Assembly (NCBI RefSeq): GCF_021295315.1
Contig: NZ_JAIMJA010000012.1
Location: forward strand, 79,392-143,391
From: Motilimonas cestriensis
Lineage (GTDB): Bacteria > Pseudomonadota > Gammaproteobacteria > Enterobacterales > CBDFNC01
DNA: 64,000 bases
Direction: 5' to 3'
Every line of letters begins with the position of its first letter. Position 1 is the stretch's first letter. A model generated the notes under the pieces. That model was given only the letters and a program-made list of their open reading frames with translations, did not search any database and was not told the origin of the DNA. This document shows positions 48,329 through 56,882 of the stretch, one piece after another. The position numbers were made by a program, and so were the translations under genes.

Positions 48329-48976
48329 TTGCTACCTCGCCAATTTAAATCAAACTTTTCCTAACAGCCCGGTAAATCGACCCAGCTGTTACCTGCATGC
48401 TTGGAGCTTAGCGCTCTCTTAAGTTCACATCTGGAGAAAACCCCATTAGTGTACCTATTTTTTTTGTTTATTGTAGTTAGTAGATCAATATAAATTTCAG
48501 TTATGAGCAATTTTATGGCCAATCAAACCGAAATAGTTGTAAAGAATCTACTCATACTGAACTTTGGCTTATTATGATGTAATAAATCCACCTTTTCTTT
48601 GTTCTTTCGCAAAAACCGCGCGTCATATTTGGCATTTTCAGTGCTACTCATAAAATAATGGTAAAAAATAACCACATGATGAGTCGACAGGGCCTTTACC
48701 CAGCAGAGCGCCTCATTTCAAGAGCTGGCGCACACTCTATCGTGGAAAATACAATTAATAAGTGAAAACCCTACTTGCGCACGGAACTAATAAAGCCGAT
48801 AGTTGTCTTACTCATTGGATCTAGCATTAAACTCCGTCTGATTGAGATTGTAATGCGGACTAATTTGTATATTCACTAGATTGTCATTTTTTTGCCCCAC
48901 AATCGTCATTTTTTCAGGGCAAGTTAAAGAAGATAAATTAAACAAACAATAAAGAAAGAAGAGAGAGAATTATATT
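48329..48976. other. 648-bp non-coding region upstream of pfkA and of a 41-codon ORF
   Basis: No credible gene. It includes two near-identical ATTGTCATTTTTT-type direct repeats (48880-48892 and 48902-48914), 22 bases apart, shortly before the small ORF at 48977. They could be a regulator site or part of an RNA leader. Poly-purine AAAGAAAGAAGAGAGAGA precedes the ORF. Confidence 0.4.
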
Positions 48977-49102
48977 ATGCAAAACAAAAAACGAAACCTA
49001 CGTAACCGACATCTTTGGTTTAGCCTATGGAATCCAAAGCAACAAGATTTGCCACATTTATGTGACGGTCAACTCAAACCTATTCGTAACAGCGGTCGCT
49101 AA
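48977..49102 (+). CDS. Putative small basic protein (41 aa)
   Basis: ATG 48977 opens 41 codons that start MQNKKRNLRNRHLWFSLWNP and end IRNSGR. It is strongly basic with three tryptophans. A purine-rich GAGAGAG lies about 7 bases upstream, and the intergenic flanks on both sides are long. A stem with T-run (49194-49228) follows. No family is recognised. Coding is plausible but unproven. Confidence 0.4.
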   Translation: MQNKKRNLRNRHLWFSLWNPKQQDLPHLCDGQLKPIRNSGR

Positions 49103-49191
49103 GACCACTGCCCTCCTAAATACTGATTAACTTAATAATAATCAACACTTATCACCCGCCGCATGGCAATATTAGCAGTAACGGTTAATCA

Positions 49192-49230
49192 ATAAAAAAG
49201 CCCAACGGTCAACCCGCTGGGCTTTTTAGT
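49192..49230. terminator. Bidirectional intrinsic terminator
   Basis: AAAAAAGCCCA (49194-49204) pairs with TGGGCTTTTT (49218-49227), with an inner partial GCGGGTT/GGTCAACC. The A and T flanks let it serve both the small plus-strand ORF and the minus-strand lipoprotein gene. Confidence 0.75.
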
Positions 49231-49240
49231 TTGAAGCTGC

Positions 49241-50107
49241 TTAGTTCATATAACGCGATTCAAAGGATGCGACCACTTCACCGCTGGCATTATGCAACGT
49301 TAGGGTTTCACCAGCGATACCATAGCTAGCCACATCAGCCATTGCATTTAAGTAAGCTTGCTCCTGCTCCATACCGTTAACACACATTTTACGAGTGCCC
49401 GCCAACGGTGTCAGTGAAACTTGATTGCCGTTTACTTCATAGTTACCCATGAAGTTGTTGCAACCCGAAAACCCCCGAACTTGATTTTCCTGGCTCATAA
49501 ACTGTACAAACATCTCGCGAGCACCTTCAAAGGAAGGCACATGGTGATCGCCTATTTTCATCAGCTTCCAATAAGTATTGGTAAACTCAGCGGTCACTGG
49601 CGTTTGCGCTACTTGCTTCACTATTATCTCAAAAGGCTGCTTGGCATCGTTAGCGAAAGGGTCTAGATGCTCCGTTGATGTATAAAGCAAAGCATCATTC
49701 AATTTGATCGTTGCGCGCAGGCTATAGCGATGGTTAGCTTTGATTTCGTTAACGTCATAATCAAGGGTTAGCGCAAAAGGCGGCCCTCCCTGCACTTTAA
49801 TTGACTGCTGCCCCAATAAGTCTGCTTTGGTATCAGTTTTAGACACATCCAACAGGCTAACCTCTACCACAGACCCCGGGGTTAAGCTACTTCGGTCTAA
49901 ATAAAGGACTTGAGTGTCGAGTTGTTTCATTTGGTTAGTCTCTGTTGGAGTACCTTGCTTGGTTGTGCTTTGTGGTATTTCGGTTGTTGTTACGTTTACG
50001 GCTGGCGCGTCTGGCGTATTAGGCTCGATTTTTTCGTTACATCCTTGCAATAAACTCGCTGCCAGTAAAACCGATGACGCAACAGTAATGGTTTTGGCTC
50101 TTTTCAT
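49241..50107 (-). CDS. YbaY-type + META-domain lipoprotein
   Basis: A 288-residue outer- or inner-membrane lipoprotein. The signal peptide ends in the lipobox LLQGC (Cys near residue 23). Residues ~58-155 form a YbaY/YscW-type domain (VLYLDRSSLTPGSVVEVSLL, IKANHRYSLRATIKLND). Residues ~170-285 form a META/HslJ domain (FTNTYWKLMKIGD, VRGFSGCNNFMGNYEVNG, TRKMC). This combination recurs in proteobacterial envelope-stress lipoproteins. ATG 50107 has GAAGGTG upstream; the longer frame from 50158 would put 17 residues ahead of the signal peptide. Confidence 0.85.
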   Translation of the reverse strand: MKRAKTITVASSVLLAASLLQGCNEKIEPNTPDAPAVNVTTTEIPQSTTKQGTPTETNQMKQLDTQVLYLDRSSLTPGSVVEVSLLDVSKTDTKADLLGQQSIKVQGGPPFALTLDYDVNEIKANHRYSLRATIKLNDALLYTSTEHLDPFANDAKQPFEIIVKQVAQTPVTAEFTNTYWKLMKIGDHHVPSFEGAREMFVQFMSQENQVRGFSGCNNFMGNYEVNGNQVSLTPLAGTRKMCVNGMEQEQAYLNAMADVASYGIAGETLTLHNASGEVVASFESRYMN

Positions 50108-50300
50108 AGACACACCTTCAAAGGGAAATAGGTAACACTGGGTTATGGCACTTATCATGATGATTTAGCATCAGTAAGTGAAATAAATAATTGTCATAGT
50201 GATTATGAATAGCAAGGTAAGTCTATTTTTACTTTGCATCAGTAGTAAAAAATGCTGTACTTGCGCCGCCATTTTAATTCGACCAATGAGATCTTAATTG

Positions 50301-50942
50301 ATGACTGACCATGCTGCTATTGACGTGCCTTTTTCCTTTCGCCATCAATGTTGGTTTTGCGCTGAGCCGAGTAAACAAAGTTTAGACTTCCCGCTGCATG
50401 ATGATGAAATATCCCTGTGCGAGCACATACCGCTACAGCTACCTTGCTGCCCAGAGTGCCTGAGCATCGCCAAGCAACATAAATTGTCCGCAACCCATAT
50501 CGACACGTTCAGAGCCAAGCTAAAAAAAGCCTTAGCCCTACGCTATAAAAAACACTTAGATATAGGTAACAATTGGACCAAAGAAGAGCTAGCGCAAAGT
50601 GAGTTTAACGGTAAAGCGTTTGAAGGATTTAAAAAGAGCGCTTGGATGATGTTTGAGATTGCCCAAGGGAGAATGGAGTTTCAAGGCTGGCCGATTATCG
50701 TCAATGGCCTTGAGATCAGTGCATTCGCCCAACCAAGCTTTAGCTTTGATGGAGAAGAGTTTCCTCATTTAGAAGCAGCGGTACAAGAATATGCCAAACG
50801 CTTCCAAATCAATCCTGCCTATCTCTCTGCTGTGGTTGATAAAATTGGCTCTACGCGGTTTTCAGCTGCAATCCGACATTGCCGAATTAACCCCCTCGAC
50901 GAACCCGAAGATTTAGCTTTATTAGTCAGCTTAGTGAATTAA
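50301..50942 (+). CDS. Conserved hypothetical protein with N-terminal Cys pairs
   Basis: A 213-residue soluble protein. The N-terminus has CWFCAEP (residues ~15-21) and CCPEC (~48-52), likely a zinc-binding module. The rest is helical with FNGKAFEGFKKSAWMMFEIA and no recognised domain. It may bind nucleic acid or protein through the finger, but that is a guess. A TTG directly before ATG 50301 could be an alternative start. It is flanked by the lipoprotein gene (divergent) and the glycosylase gene (convergent). Confidence 0.65.
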   Translation: MTDHAAIDVPFSFRHQCWFCAEPSKQSLDFPLHDDEISLCEHIPLQLPCCPECLSIAKQHKLSATHIDTFRAKLKKALALRYKKHLDIGNNWTKEELAQSEFNGKAFEGFKKSAWMMFEIAQGRMEFQGWPIIVNGLEISAFAQPSFSFDGEEFPHLEAAVQEYAKRFQINPAYLSAVVDKIGSTRFSAAIRHCRINPLDEPEDLALLVSLVN

Positions 50943-51071
50943 TCGCGCGCATTGTAAAGCCTTACTTGGCGTCAAACTTCGTTGCTTATGAATTATAACG
51001 AGAGGTTTAGTCTCTCGTTATCACTTTTCTGCACGCAATAGCAAAGATAGACAATCCCATAGAAAGCTTAC

Positions 51072-51752
51072 TTATTGATAATTGTCGCCCACTGAATTGG
51101 CTATAATTTGGCTGAGATGAGTATAAGACAAGCCACTTTGCTGTTGTAGCTCGTTAAACGCCTGCTGACATTGTTGCAGCCCTTTTTTGCTTGTCGTACC
51201 AACGTCTAACGCACCTTGGGCTCGCAAATAGCCTTCAACATCTTTGGTAAGAATAAAAGTATCTACGCCAAGCTTACGCAGACTATAAGCCGCAATATTG
51301 CCACCAAGCCGGGCGCCATGTTGCTTTAAATAAAGCCAAAGCCCAGTAACATCATCGCTTGGCCACTGCGCAATAAAATGTGCAAATGTGCCGTGCTCCC
51401 GCGCCAGCTCTAAAATCATTTGCGCATTGTGTGGCACGGTTACAATTTTTTGTCGTGCTCTGACTATACGGGTATCTTGGCATAGTTTTTCAATATGCTG
51501 ATCACTAAGAAGTACCATTTTCTCCGGCGCAAAGCCAAAGAACGCATCCTCAAAACCAGGCCATTTGTTACGTACAACCGACCAAACAAAGCCAGATTGA
51601 AAAATAGTTTGCGTAAATGCCGCAAGATAACGGTCATCAGAAATCTGGGCAACGTCTTGGGATGACAAAACCGGTGAAAGCAACGCACTTAAAGCTGCCT
51701 CGCCGCCTTTACGCTGGCAAGCGCGCTGATAGATTTGATCAAATTTTTCCAA
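51072..51752 (-). CDS. DNA-3-methyladenine glycosylase I family protein
   Basis: A 226-residue helix-hairpin-helix glycosylase related to Tag. Typical parts are QTIFQSGFVWSVVRNKWPGF (residues ~49-68), DTRIVRARQKIVTVPHNAQM and LGGNIAAYSLRKLGVDTFIL. It is longer than Tag (187) and lacks the Cys/His zinc snap at the ends. It belongs to the divergent Tag-like subfamily whose damage specificity is less clear. The start is TTG with AGGGA 6 bases upstream. Confidence 0.85.
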   Translation of the reverse strand: MEKFDQIYQRACQRKGGEAALSALLSPVLSSQDVAQISDDRYLAAFTQTIFQSGFVWSVVRNKWPGFEDAFFGFAPEKMVLLSDQHIEKLCQDTRIVRARQKIVTVPHNAQMILELAREHGTFAHFIAQWPSDDVTGLWLYLKQHGARLGGNIAAYSLRKLGVDTFILTKDVEGYLRAQGALDVGTTSKKGLQQCQQAFNELQQQSGLSYTHLSQIIANSVGDNYQ

Positions 51753-52050
51753 AATATTCCCTTTAAATTCAATATTCAGTTATTCGCAACAAGAGGCTAT
51801 CAGTTAGCCAAATAAATTGCACTGAATCATCAATCGATACATATCAAACTCTATACTGCATCTATCAGATTGATCGAATTGAAGGAACTTGAATAATAGC
51901 TAGGAAGTCGAAAGGAAAAATTTAAGGGTAAAGGTTATGCAATTGCACTAATCTGCTTGATGATTTTTTAACTGGAGGTTGTTGTATGTTGGAGCGGTAC
52001 TGCTTTCTCTGAAGGTTAATCTCTCTATCGGCACTTCGTATCAATCGAAG

Positions 52051-52117
52051 TGGTGGGCGATACTGGACTATTAATCTGTCCCCGCATTATAAATGGTGCG
52101 GTGCTCTCCCTGTAGAG
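52051..52117 (-). pseudogene. Degenerate tRNA-Val copy 1
   Basis: The 3' acceptor and T-arm end (TGGTGGGCGATACTGG on the plus strand) matches the tRNA-Val genes nearby. The anticodon arm is replaced by CCGCATTATAAATGGTGCGG, and the 5' acceptor and D-arm are lost. The tail GCGGTGCTCTCCC still matches. It cannot fold as a tRNA. Confidence 0.75.
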
Positions 52118-52155
52118 TCTTCATTTTCTCTATCGGCACTTCGTATGAATCGAAG

Positions 52156-52231
52156 TGGTGGGCGATACTGGGCTTGAACCAGTGACCCCCGCCTTGTAAG
52201 GGCGGTGCTCTCCCAACTGAGCTAATCGCCC
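52156..52231 (-). tRNA. tRNA-Val (anticodon TAC), copy 1
   Basis: A 76-base cloverleaf with encoded CCA. The 5' end is GGGCGATTAGCTCAG, the anticodon loop is CTTACAA, and the T-loop is GGTTCAAGCC. Part of a six-copy array. Confidence 0.97.
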
Positions 52232-52264
52232 GATAGAGTATAAAGTTGGCACTTCGCGTTGAAG

Positions 52265-52340
52265 TGGTGGGCGATACTGGGCTTGAACCAGTGACCCCCG
52301 CCTTGTAAGGGCGGTGCTCTCCCAACTGAGCTAATCGCCC
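52265..52340 (-). tRNA. tRNA-Val (anticodon TAC), copy 2
   Basis: Identical in sequence to copy 1, with 33 bases between them. CCA is encoded. Confidence 0.97.
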
Positions 52341-52399
52341 AACTTTATTTTTTACTTCAAATTTTGTTGTTCTCTACCGCCACTTTGTATGAATCGAAG

Positions 52400-52467
52400 T
52401 GGTGGGCGATACTGGACTATTAATCTGTCCCCGCATTATAAAATAGTGCGGTGCTCTCCCTGTAGAG
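52400..52467 (-). pseudogene. Degenerate tRNA-Val copy 2
   Basis: The same broken copy as at 52051-52117, with one extra base and a GG-to-AG change in the former anticodon arm. It lies 349 bases away, so it duplicated together with the flanking tRNA genes. Confidence 0.75.
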
Positions 52468-52505
52468 TCTTCATTTTCTCTATCGGCACTTCGCATGAAT
52501 CGAAG

Positions 52506-52581
52506 TGGTGGGCGATACTGGGCTTGAACCAGTGACCCCCGCCTTGTAAGGGCGGTGCTCTCCCAACTGAGCTAATCGCCC
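52506..52581 (-). tRNA. tRNA-Val (anticodon TAC), copy 3
   Basis: Identical tRNA sequence, exactly 350 bases from copy 1. It belongs to the second unit of a tandem duplication. Confidence 0.97.
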
Positions 52582-52614
52582 AATAGAGTATAAAGTTGGC
52601 ACTTCGCATTGAAG

Positions 52615-52690
52615 TGGTGGGCGATACTGGGCTTGAACCAGTGACCCCCGCCTTGTAAGGGCGGTGCTCTCCCAACTGAGCTAATCGCCC
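52615..52690 (-). tRNA. tRNA-Val (anticodon TAC), copy 4
   Basis: Identical tRNA sequence, exactly 350 bases from copy 2. Confidence 0.97.
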
Positions 52691-52733
52691 AACTTTATAT
52701 TGTTACTTCAAATTTTTTATCTGAGTATTTCGT

Positions 52734-52809
52734 TGGTGGGCGATACTGGGCTTGAACCAGTGACCCCCGCCTTGTAAGGGCGGTGCTCTCCCAACTGAGC
52801 TAATCGCCC
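52734..52809 (-). tRNA. tRNA-Val (anticodon TAC), copy 5
   Basis: Identical tRNA sequence. The flanks differ from the duplicated units. Confidence 0.97.
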
Positions 52810-52856
52810 AACGAAATAAACTTCAAATTTTTACTCACACTACTTTAACAAAGTAG

Positions 52857-52932
52857 TGGTGGGCGATACTGGGCTTGAACCAGTGACCCCCGCCTTGTAA
52901 GGGCGGTGCTCTCCCAACTGAGCTAATCGCCC
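52857..52932 (-). tRNA. tRNA-Val (anticodon TAC), copy 6 (promoter-proximal)
   Basis: Identical tRNA sequence and the first in the direction of transcription. The array promoter should lie in 52933-53195, divergent from gltX. Confidence 0.97.
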
Positions 52933-53195
52933 TTTCCAAATCAACGCTTGCCTTGTTGCGACATCCGCTGTGTTTGTGAGGGCGTATTATAGGGAGCTAA
53001 CTCTTATCGTCAACACCTTTTTTTTCAATTTTTATCGACTGCGCATTTTTTAAGTCATTTGAATAAAAACAAGGCTAGTTTTGCTAAAAAAAGCGCCAAG
53101 TGGTGTTTTAAGCTCAGACAAAAATTGAGCTTGAGCTGCTGGAAGGATAAAATGACACCAATTTTTCTATTCAAAATAAAGGACACAAGTCTGTT

Positions 53196-54608
53196 ATGAC
53201 TATAAAAACGCGTTTTGCCCCAAGTCCAACTGGCTACTTACACATTGGTGGTGCACGCACCGCATTATATTCTTGGTTATATGCCAAGGCCAACCAAGGT
53301 GAATTCGTACTAAGAATAGAAGACACAGACCTTGAGCGCTCTACCCAACCGGCTGTTGACGCCATTTTAGAAGGCATGACGTGGTTAGGTTTAACTTGGG
53401 ATGAAGGCCCTTATTATCAAACTAAACGTTTCGATCGCTATAAAGAGCTGATCCAAAAATTAGTTGATGAAGGTAAAGCTTACCGTTGTTATTGCACTCC
53501 AGCTGAATTAGAAGCCATGCGTGAAGCGCAAATGGCAAAGGGCGAAAGCGCAAGATATAACGGTGAATGGCGTGACCGAACCGATTACCCAACCGATAAG
53601 CCTTATGTCATTCGTTTCAAAAACCCGCAACAAGGCAGCGTTATTTTTGACGACCAAGTGCGCGGTCCTATCGAATTTAAAAACACAGAACTAGACGACC
53701 TAATCATTTTACGCAGTGATGGTGCGCCCACTTATAACTTCTGTGTTGTTGTTGATGACTGGGACATGGGCATTACCCACGTCATTCGCGGTGAAGACCA
53801 CATCAATAACACCCCTCGTCAAATCAACATACTTAAAGCATTAGGTGCACCAGTGCCTGTGTATGCCCATGTATCAATGATTTTAGGTGATGATGGCGCC
53901 AAATTGTCTAAGCGTCATGGCGCAGTCGGTGTGATGCAGTACCGCGATGACGGCTACCTTCCTGAAGCTATCCTAAATTACTTAGTACGTTTAGGTTGGT
54001 CTCATGGCGATCAAGAAATATTTTCCATGCAAGAAATGCAAGACCTGTTCAAATTAACCGACATTAACAAAGCCGCGTCTGCATTTAATACCGAAAAACT
54101 GAACTGGTTAAACCAACATTACATTAAAACCGGCGATCCGGCCCACGTTGCTAGTTTCCTTGAATGGCACATGCAAGACCAAGGCATTGATATCGCTAAC
54201 GGCCCCGCCCTAACAGATATCGTGCCAGCATTATCAGAGCGCGCCAAAACCTTAAAAGAATTAGCTGCATCAAGCCGTTATTTTTACGAAGACTTCAGTG
54301 AGTTTGACGAAGCTGCGGCGAAAAAGCACTTACGCCCTGTTGCCGCCGAGCCGCTGCAAAAAGTACAAGAAAAACTAGAAGCCATTAGCGACTGGAATGA
54401 TGAAGCCATATTACATCAAGCCATTCAAGCTGCCGCAGATGAACTTGAAGTAGGAATGGGTAAAGTCGGTATGCCGCTACGCGTTGCAATCACCGGCGCA
54501 GGTCAATCACCTTCATTAGACATTACTTTAAAGCTGATTGGCAAAGCCCGCAGTATTGCAAGAATAAGCAAGGCATTAGAATTTATCGCAAACAGAGCCA
54601 CAAATTAA
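53196..54608 (+). CDS. gltX: Glutamyl-tRNA synthetase
   Basis: A 470-residue class Ib aminoacyl-tRNA synthetase that charges tRNA-Glu. The HIGH-type motif is [19 protein letters not shown] (residues ~7-25). The KMSKS-type motif is [18 protein letters not shown] near 235. The C-terminal helical anticodon-binding domain ends [17 protein letters not shown] precedes the ATG by 11 bases. It lies between valine and alanine tRNA genes, as in Shewanella and E. coli. A degraded repeat of its last ~16 codons follows 79 bases downstream. Confidence 0.96.
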   Translation: MTIKTRFAPSPTGYLHIGGARTALYSWLYAKANQGEFVLRIEDTDLERSTQPAVDAILEGMTWLGLTWDEGPYYQTKRFDRYKELIQKLVDEGKAYRCYCTPAELEAMREAQMAKGESARYNGEWRDRTDYPTDKPYVIRFKNPQQGSVIFDDQVRGPIEFKNTELDDLIILRSDGAPTYNFCVVVDDWDMGITHVIRGEDHINNTPRQINILKALGAPVPVYAHVSMILGDDGAKLSKRHGAVGVMQYRDDGYLPEAILNYLVRLGWSHGDQEIFSMQEMQDLFKLTDINKAASAFNTEKLNWLNQHYIKTGDPAHVASFLEWHMQDQGIDIANGPALTDIVPALSERAKTLKELAASSRYFYEDFSEFDEAAAKKHLRPVAAEPLQKVQEKLEAISDWNDEAILHQAIQAAADELEVGMGKVGMPLRVAITGAGQSPSLDITLKLIGKARSIARISKALEFIANRATN

Positions 54609-54687
54609 CGTCAACCGCTTTGAAGCTCTGTTACCAAGGAAGCACTTATGCTGCATTGCATTTAGTAACTTGGAAACGAACTAAATT

Positions 54688-54747
54688 GTTGAAAGAATAA
54701 GCAAAGCGCTGAAATTTATAGCAAACAGAGCCACGAATGAATTTTAG
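54688..54747 (+). pseudogene. gltX: Vestige of a second gltX 3' end
   Basis: This frame reads [19 protein letters not shown] and then stops. gltX itself ends [15 protein letters not shown]. The two DNA copies differ mostly at third codon positions (for example GCA/GCG, TTA/CTG, ACA/ACG). That is the pattern of divergence under selection, not of a fresh duplication. Nothing of the rest of the gene is present. It looks like the leftover end of a homologous gltX after recombination or element insertion. Confidence 0.7.
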
Positions 54748-54851
54748 CTGCTTTTTAGTGTTGACAGCACACAGTGAGGTGCATAAAATGCGCCTCACTT
54801 AATGCAAATCAGACGGCGTTAAGTAATTAGTTTGTAACAAGTAAAAGTTAA

Positions 54852-54927
54852 GGGGCCATAGCTCAGCTGGGAGAGCGCAACGCTGGCAGCGTTGAGGTCT
54901 GCGGTTCGATCCCGCATGGCTCCACCA
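54852..54927 (+). tRNA. tRNA-Ala (anticodon GGC), copy 1
   Basis: A 76-base cloverleaf with encoded CCA. The 5' end is GGGGCCATAGCTCAG, the anticodon loop is CTGGCAG, and the T-loop is GGTTCGATCC. Confidence 0.97.
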
Positions 54928-54951
54928 CTTTTATCTTGCTATTAAATTATC

Positions 54952-55027
54952 GGGGCCATAGCTCAGCTGGGAGAGCGCAACGCTGGCAGCGTTGAGGTCT
55001 GCGGTTCGATCCCGCATGGCTCCACCA
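54952..55027 (+). tRNA. tRNA-Ala (anticodon GGC), copy 2
   Basis: Identical to copy 1, with 24 bases between them. Confidence 0.97.
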
Positions 55028-55058
55028 ATTCATGAACACCTTCCTAAAATACTCATTT

Positions 55059-56120
55059 CTAATCATCGAATGTGGCTTTAATTTCAAGAAAATCATTTAA
55101 ATTATCAACTAAAATAGCCACTAAATTTGGATCAAACTGTTTGCCTGATTGCGCCAAAATATAACCAATAGCATCATCTACAGGCCAAGCGGGCTTATAA
55201 GGTCGCACTGTGGTTAATGCATCAAACACATCCACTAAACAAACAATTCTGCCTTCAATCGGAATAGATTGCCCACGTAGCCCTTCGCTATAGCCGGTAC
55301 CATCCCACTTCTCATGATGATGCTTAGCTATCGATTTCGCCATTTGAATCAACACCGAAGGATGATCAATAAAAAACTCATCTACCACATCCACATGGGT
55401 TTTCATGATTTCAAATTCTTCATCGGTTAACTTGCCAGGTTTAAAAAGAATTTCATCTGGAATGTGTAACTTGCCGATGTCATGCATTGGCGCAGCTTTC
55501 TCAACTAAACGTACTATGTGCTCAGGTAAACCATACTTTCGCGCTAATAAGCCGGAAAATTTACCCACTCGCATAATATGTCGCCCGGTATTTTTATCAT
55601 GCATTTCTGCCAGATTCGCTAAGTTCATAATCAAACACTCCGTGGCTTCTTCCAGCTCTTTCGTGCGCTGTTGGATAACTTTTTCAAGCTGGACGTTAGA
55701 GCGCTTTTGTTGCTTGAATGCATGAATGAGTTTTAACTGATTCATCACTCGTAATTTCAGTTCATATTCATCGTATGGCTTTTTAATAAAATCATTTGCA
55801 CCCACTTTTAACGCTTTAATATGACTGTTTTGCTCACTTGAACCACTGACGACAATCACGGATACCTGCTCAGAAGTAAAACGTTGGCGCACTTGCATAA
55901 GAATGTCGTAACCCGTATAAAACGGCATCTCTATATCGAGGATCAATAAGGATGTTGACTCATCCACATAAGACATCACTTTTCGTGAATCAGTCAACGC
56001 AATCAGCTCAAGCGGATTCATTAGCTGATTGAGCATTTCTGTCATGACGAGTACATTAGTGATGGAATCATCACATATAATGACTTTCTCTTGATACATC
56101 TGCTGCACGTTAATGCCCAT
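55059..56120 (-). CDS. Response regulator with HD-GYP domain
   Basis: A 353-residue REC plus HD-GYP protein, likely a phosphorylation-controlled cyclic di-GMP phosphodiesterase. The receiver domain has the acidic pair VIICDDSITN, phospho-acceptor LLILDIEMPFYTG and lysine DFIKKPYDEYEL. A coiled linker (~125-160) joins it to the HD-GYP domain with KAAPMHDIGKLHIPDEIL and HHEKWDGTGYSEGLRG. The GYP motif reads GYS here, a substitution at its last position. ATG 56120 is preferred over TTG 56135. No kinase is adjacent. Confidence 0.9.
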   Translation of the reverse strand: MGINVQQMYQEKVIICDDSITNVLVMTEMLNQLMNPLELIALTDSRKVMSYVDESTSLLILDIEMPFYTGYDILMQVRQRFTSEQVSVIVVSGSSEQNSHIKALKVGANDFIKKPYDEYELKLRVMNQLKLIHAFKQQKRSNVQLEKVIQQRTKELEEATECLIMNLANLAEMHDKNTGRHIMRVGKFSGLLARKYGLPEHIVRLVEKAAPMHDIGKLHIPDEILFKPGKLTDEEFEIMKTHVDVVDEFFIDHPSVLIQMAKSIAKHHHEKWDGTGYSEGLRGQSIPIEGRIVCLVDVFDALTTVRPYKPAWPVDDAIGYILAQSGKQFDPNLVAILVDNLNDFLEIKATFDD

Positions 56121-56392
56121 AACAGCCCACTTCAATCGAAAATTAATAATTTAAATAATAGTAAAGAGCTCCAAAAAATTCATTAAAATCGATAAAATCG
56201 TCTAATTAAATCGTTAAGTTGATAAACCTTGAGGTTTGTGGGGAAAAACCAAAAAACAAATTGACATAATATGTCGAAAGCACTAACGTTTATCCTAAAC
56301 ATAAACTCAAAATAAACTCAGATTATATTAACTGGCTCAATCCATTTAGAGCATGTACCTGTTACTATGATTGCTGAAATCAAGGAGTCAAC

Positions 56393-56872
56393 ATGAATGC
56401 ATTAACCCACCCTCTTTACTGGGCTGTTGCTGGTGCGCTATTAATGGCAGCTGAAGCTATTATTCCCGGCGGCATTGTTGTGTTTATTGGTATCGGTTCA
56501 ATGATAGTCGCCGCCAGCCTGCAATTTGGCTTAATCTCCACTTGGGTCGGCGCGTTAACATTGTGGTTCATTTCTTCGTTAATTCTACTGTTGGCATTTC
56601 GTAATGTTGCACAAAACATGGTAGGCGGAGACAGCCATATTGATGACACTGATGAAGATGCTTACCTTTATGGCAAAGAAGCGACTGTAGTCGAAACCAT
56701 CGGTCCCGCCACCCATGTTGGCCGCGTGTCTTGTTTAGACTCGACTTGGCCTGCCATTGCCGATGGTTCGACACTGACACCTGGCACCAAAGTACGGATC
56801 ATATGCCGAGACAATATTTCACTCGTGGTTGAAAAAGTTAAAGACGATTTACGAGCCAAATTCAAACTATAG
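56393..56872 (+). CDS. NfeD family membrane protein
   Basis: A 159-residue short NfeD. Two to three N-terminal hydrophobic segments (residues ~8-75) precede a C-terminal OB-fold domain with AYLYGKEATVVETIGPATHVGRV and VRIICRDNISLVVEKV. NfeD proteins partner with SPFH/stomatin proteins encoded next to them. The partner gene starts 10 bases downstream. AAGGAG precedes the ATG. Confidence 0.92.
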   Translation: MNALTHPLYWAVAGALLMAAEAIIPGGIVVFIGIGSMIVAASLQFGLISTWVGALTLWFISSLILLLAFRNVAQNMVGGDSHIDDTDEDAYLYGKEATVVETIGPATHVGRVSCLDSTWPAIADGSTLTPGTKVRIICRDNISLVVEKVKDDLRAKFKL

Positions 56873-56882
56873 GAGAGTCAAT

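Noticed and set aside
52071..52675. Two ORFs of 84 and 79 codons (both starting MGEHRPYKAG) across 52071-52325 and 52436-52675
   Set aside because: They are translations of the tRNA-Val genes and their degenerate copies; the repeated GSSPVSPTT string is a known tRNA misannotation artefact.
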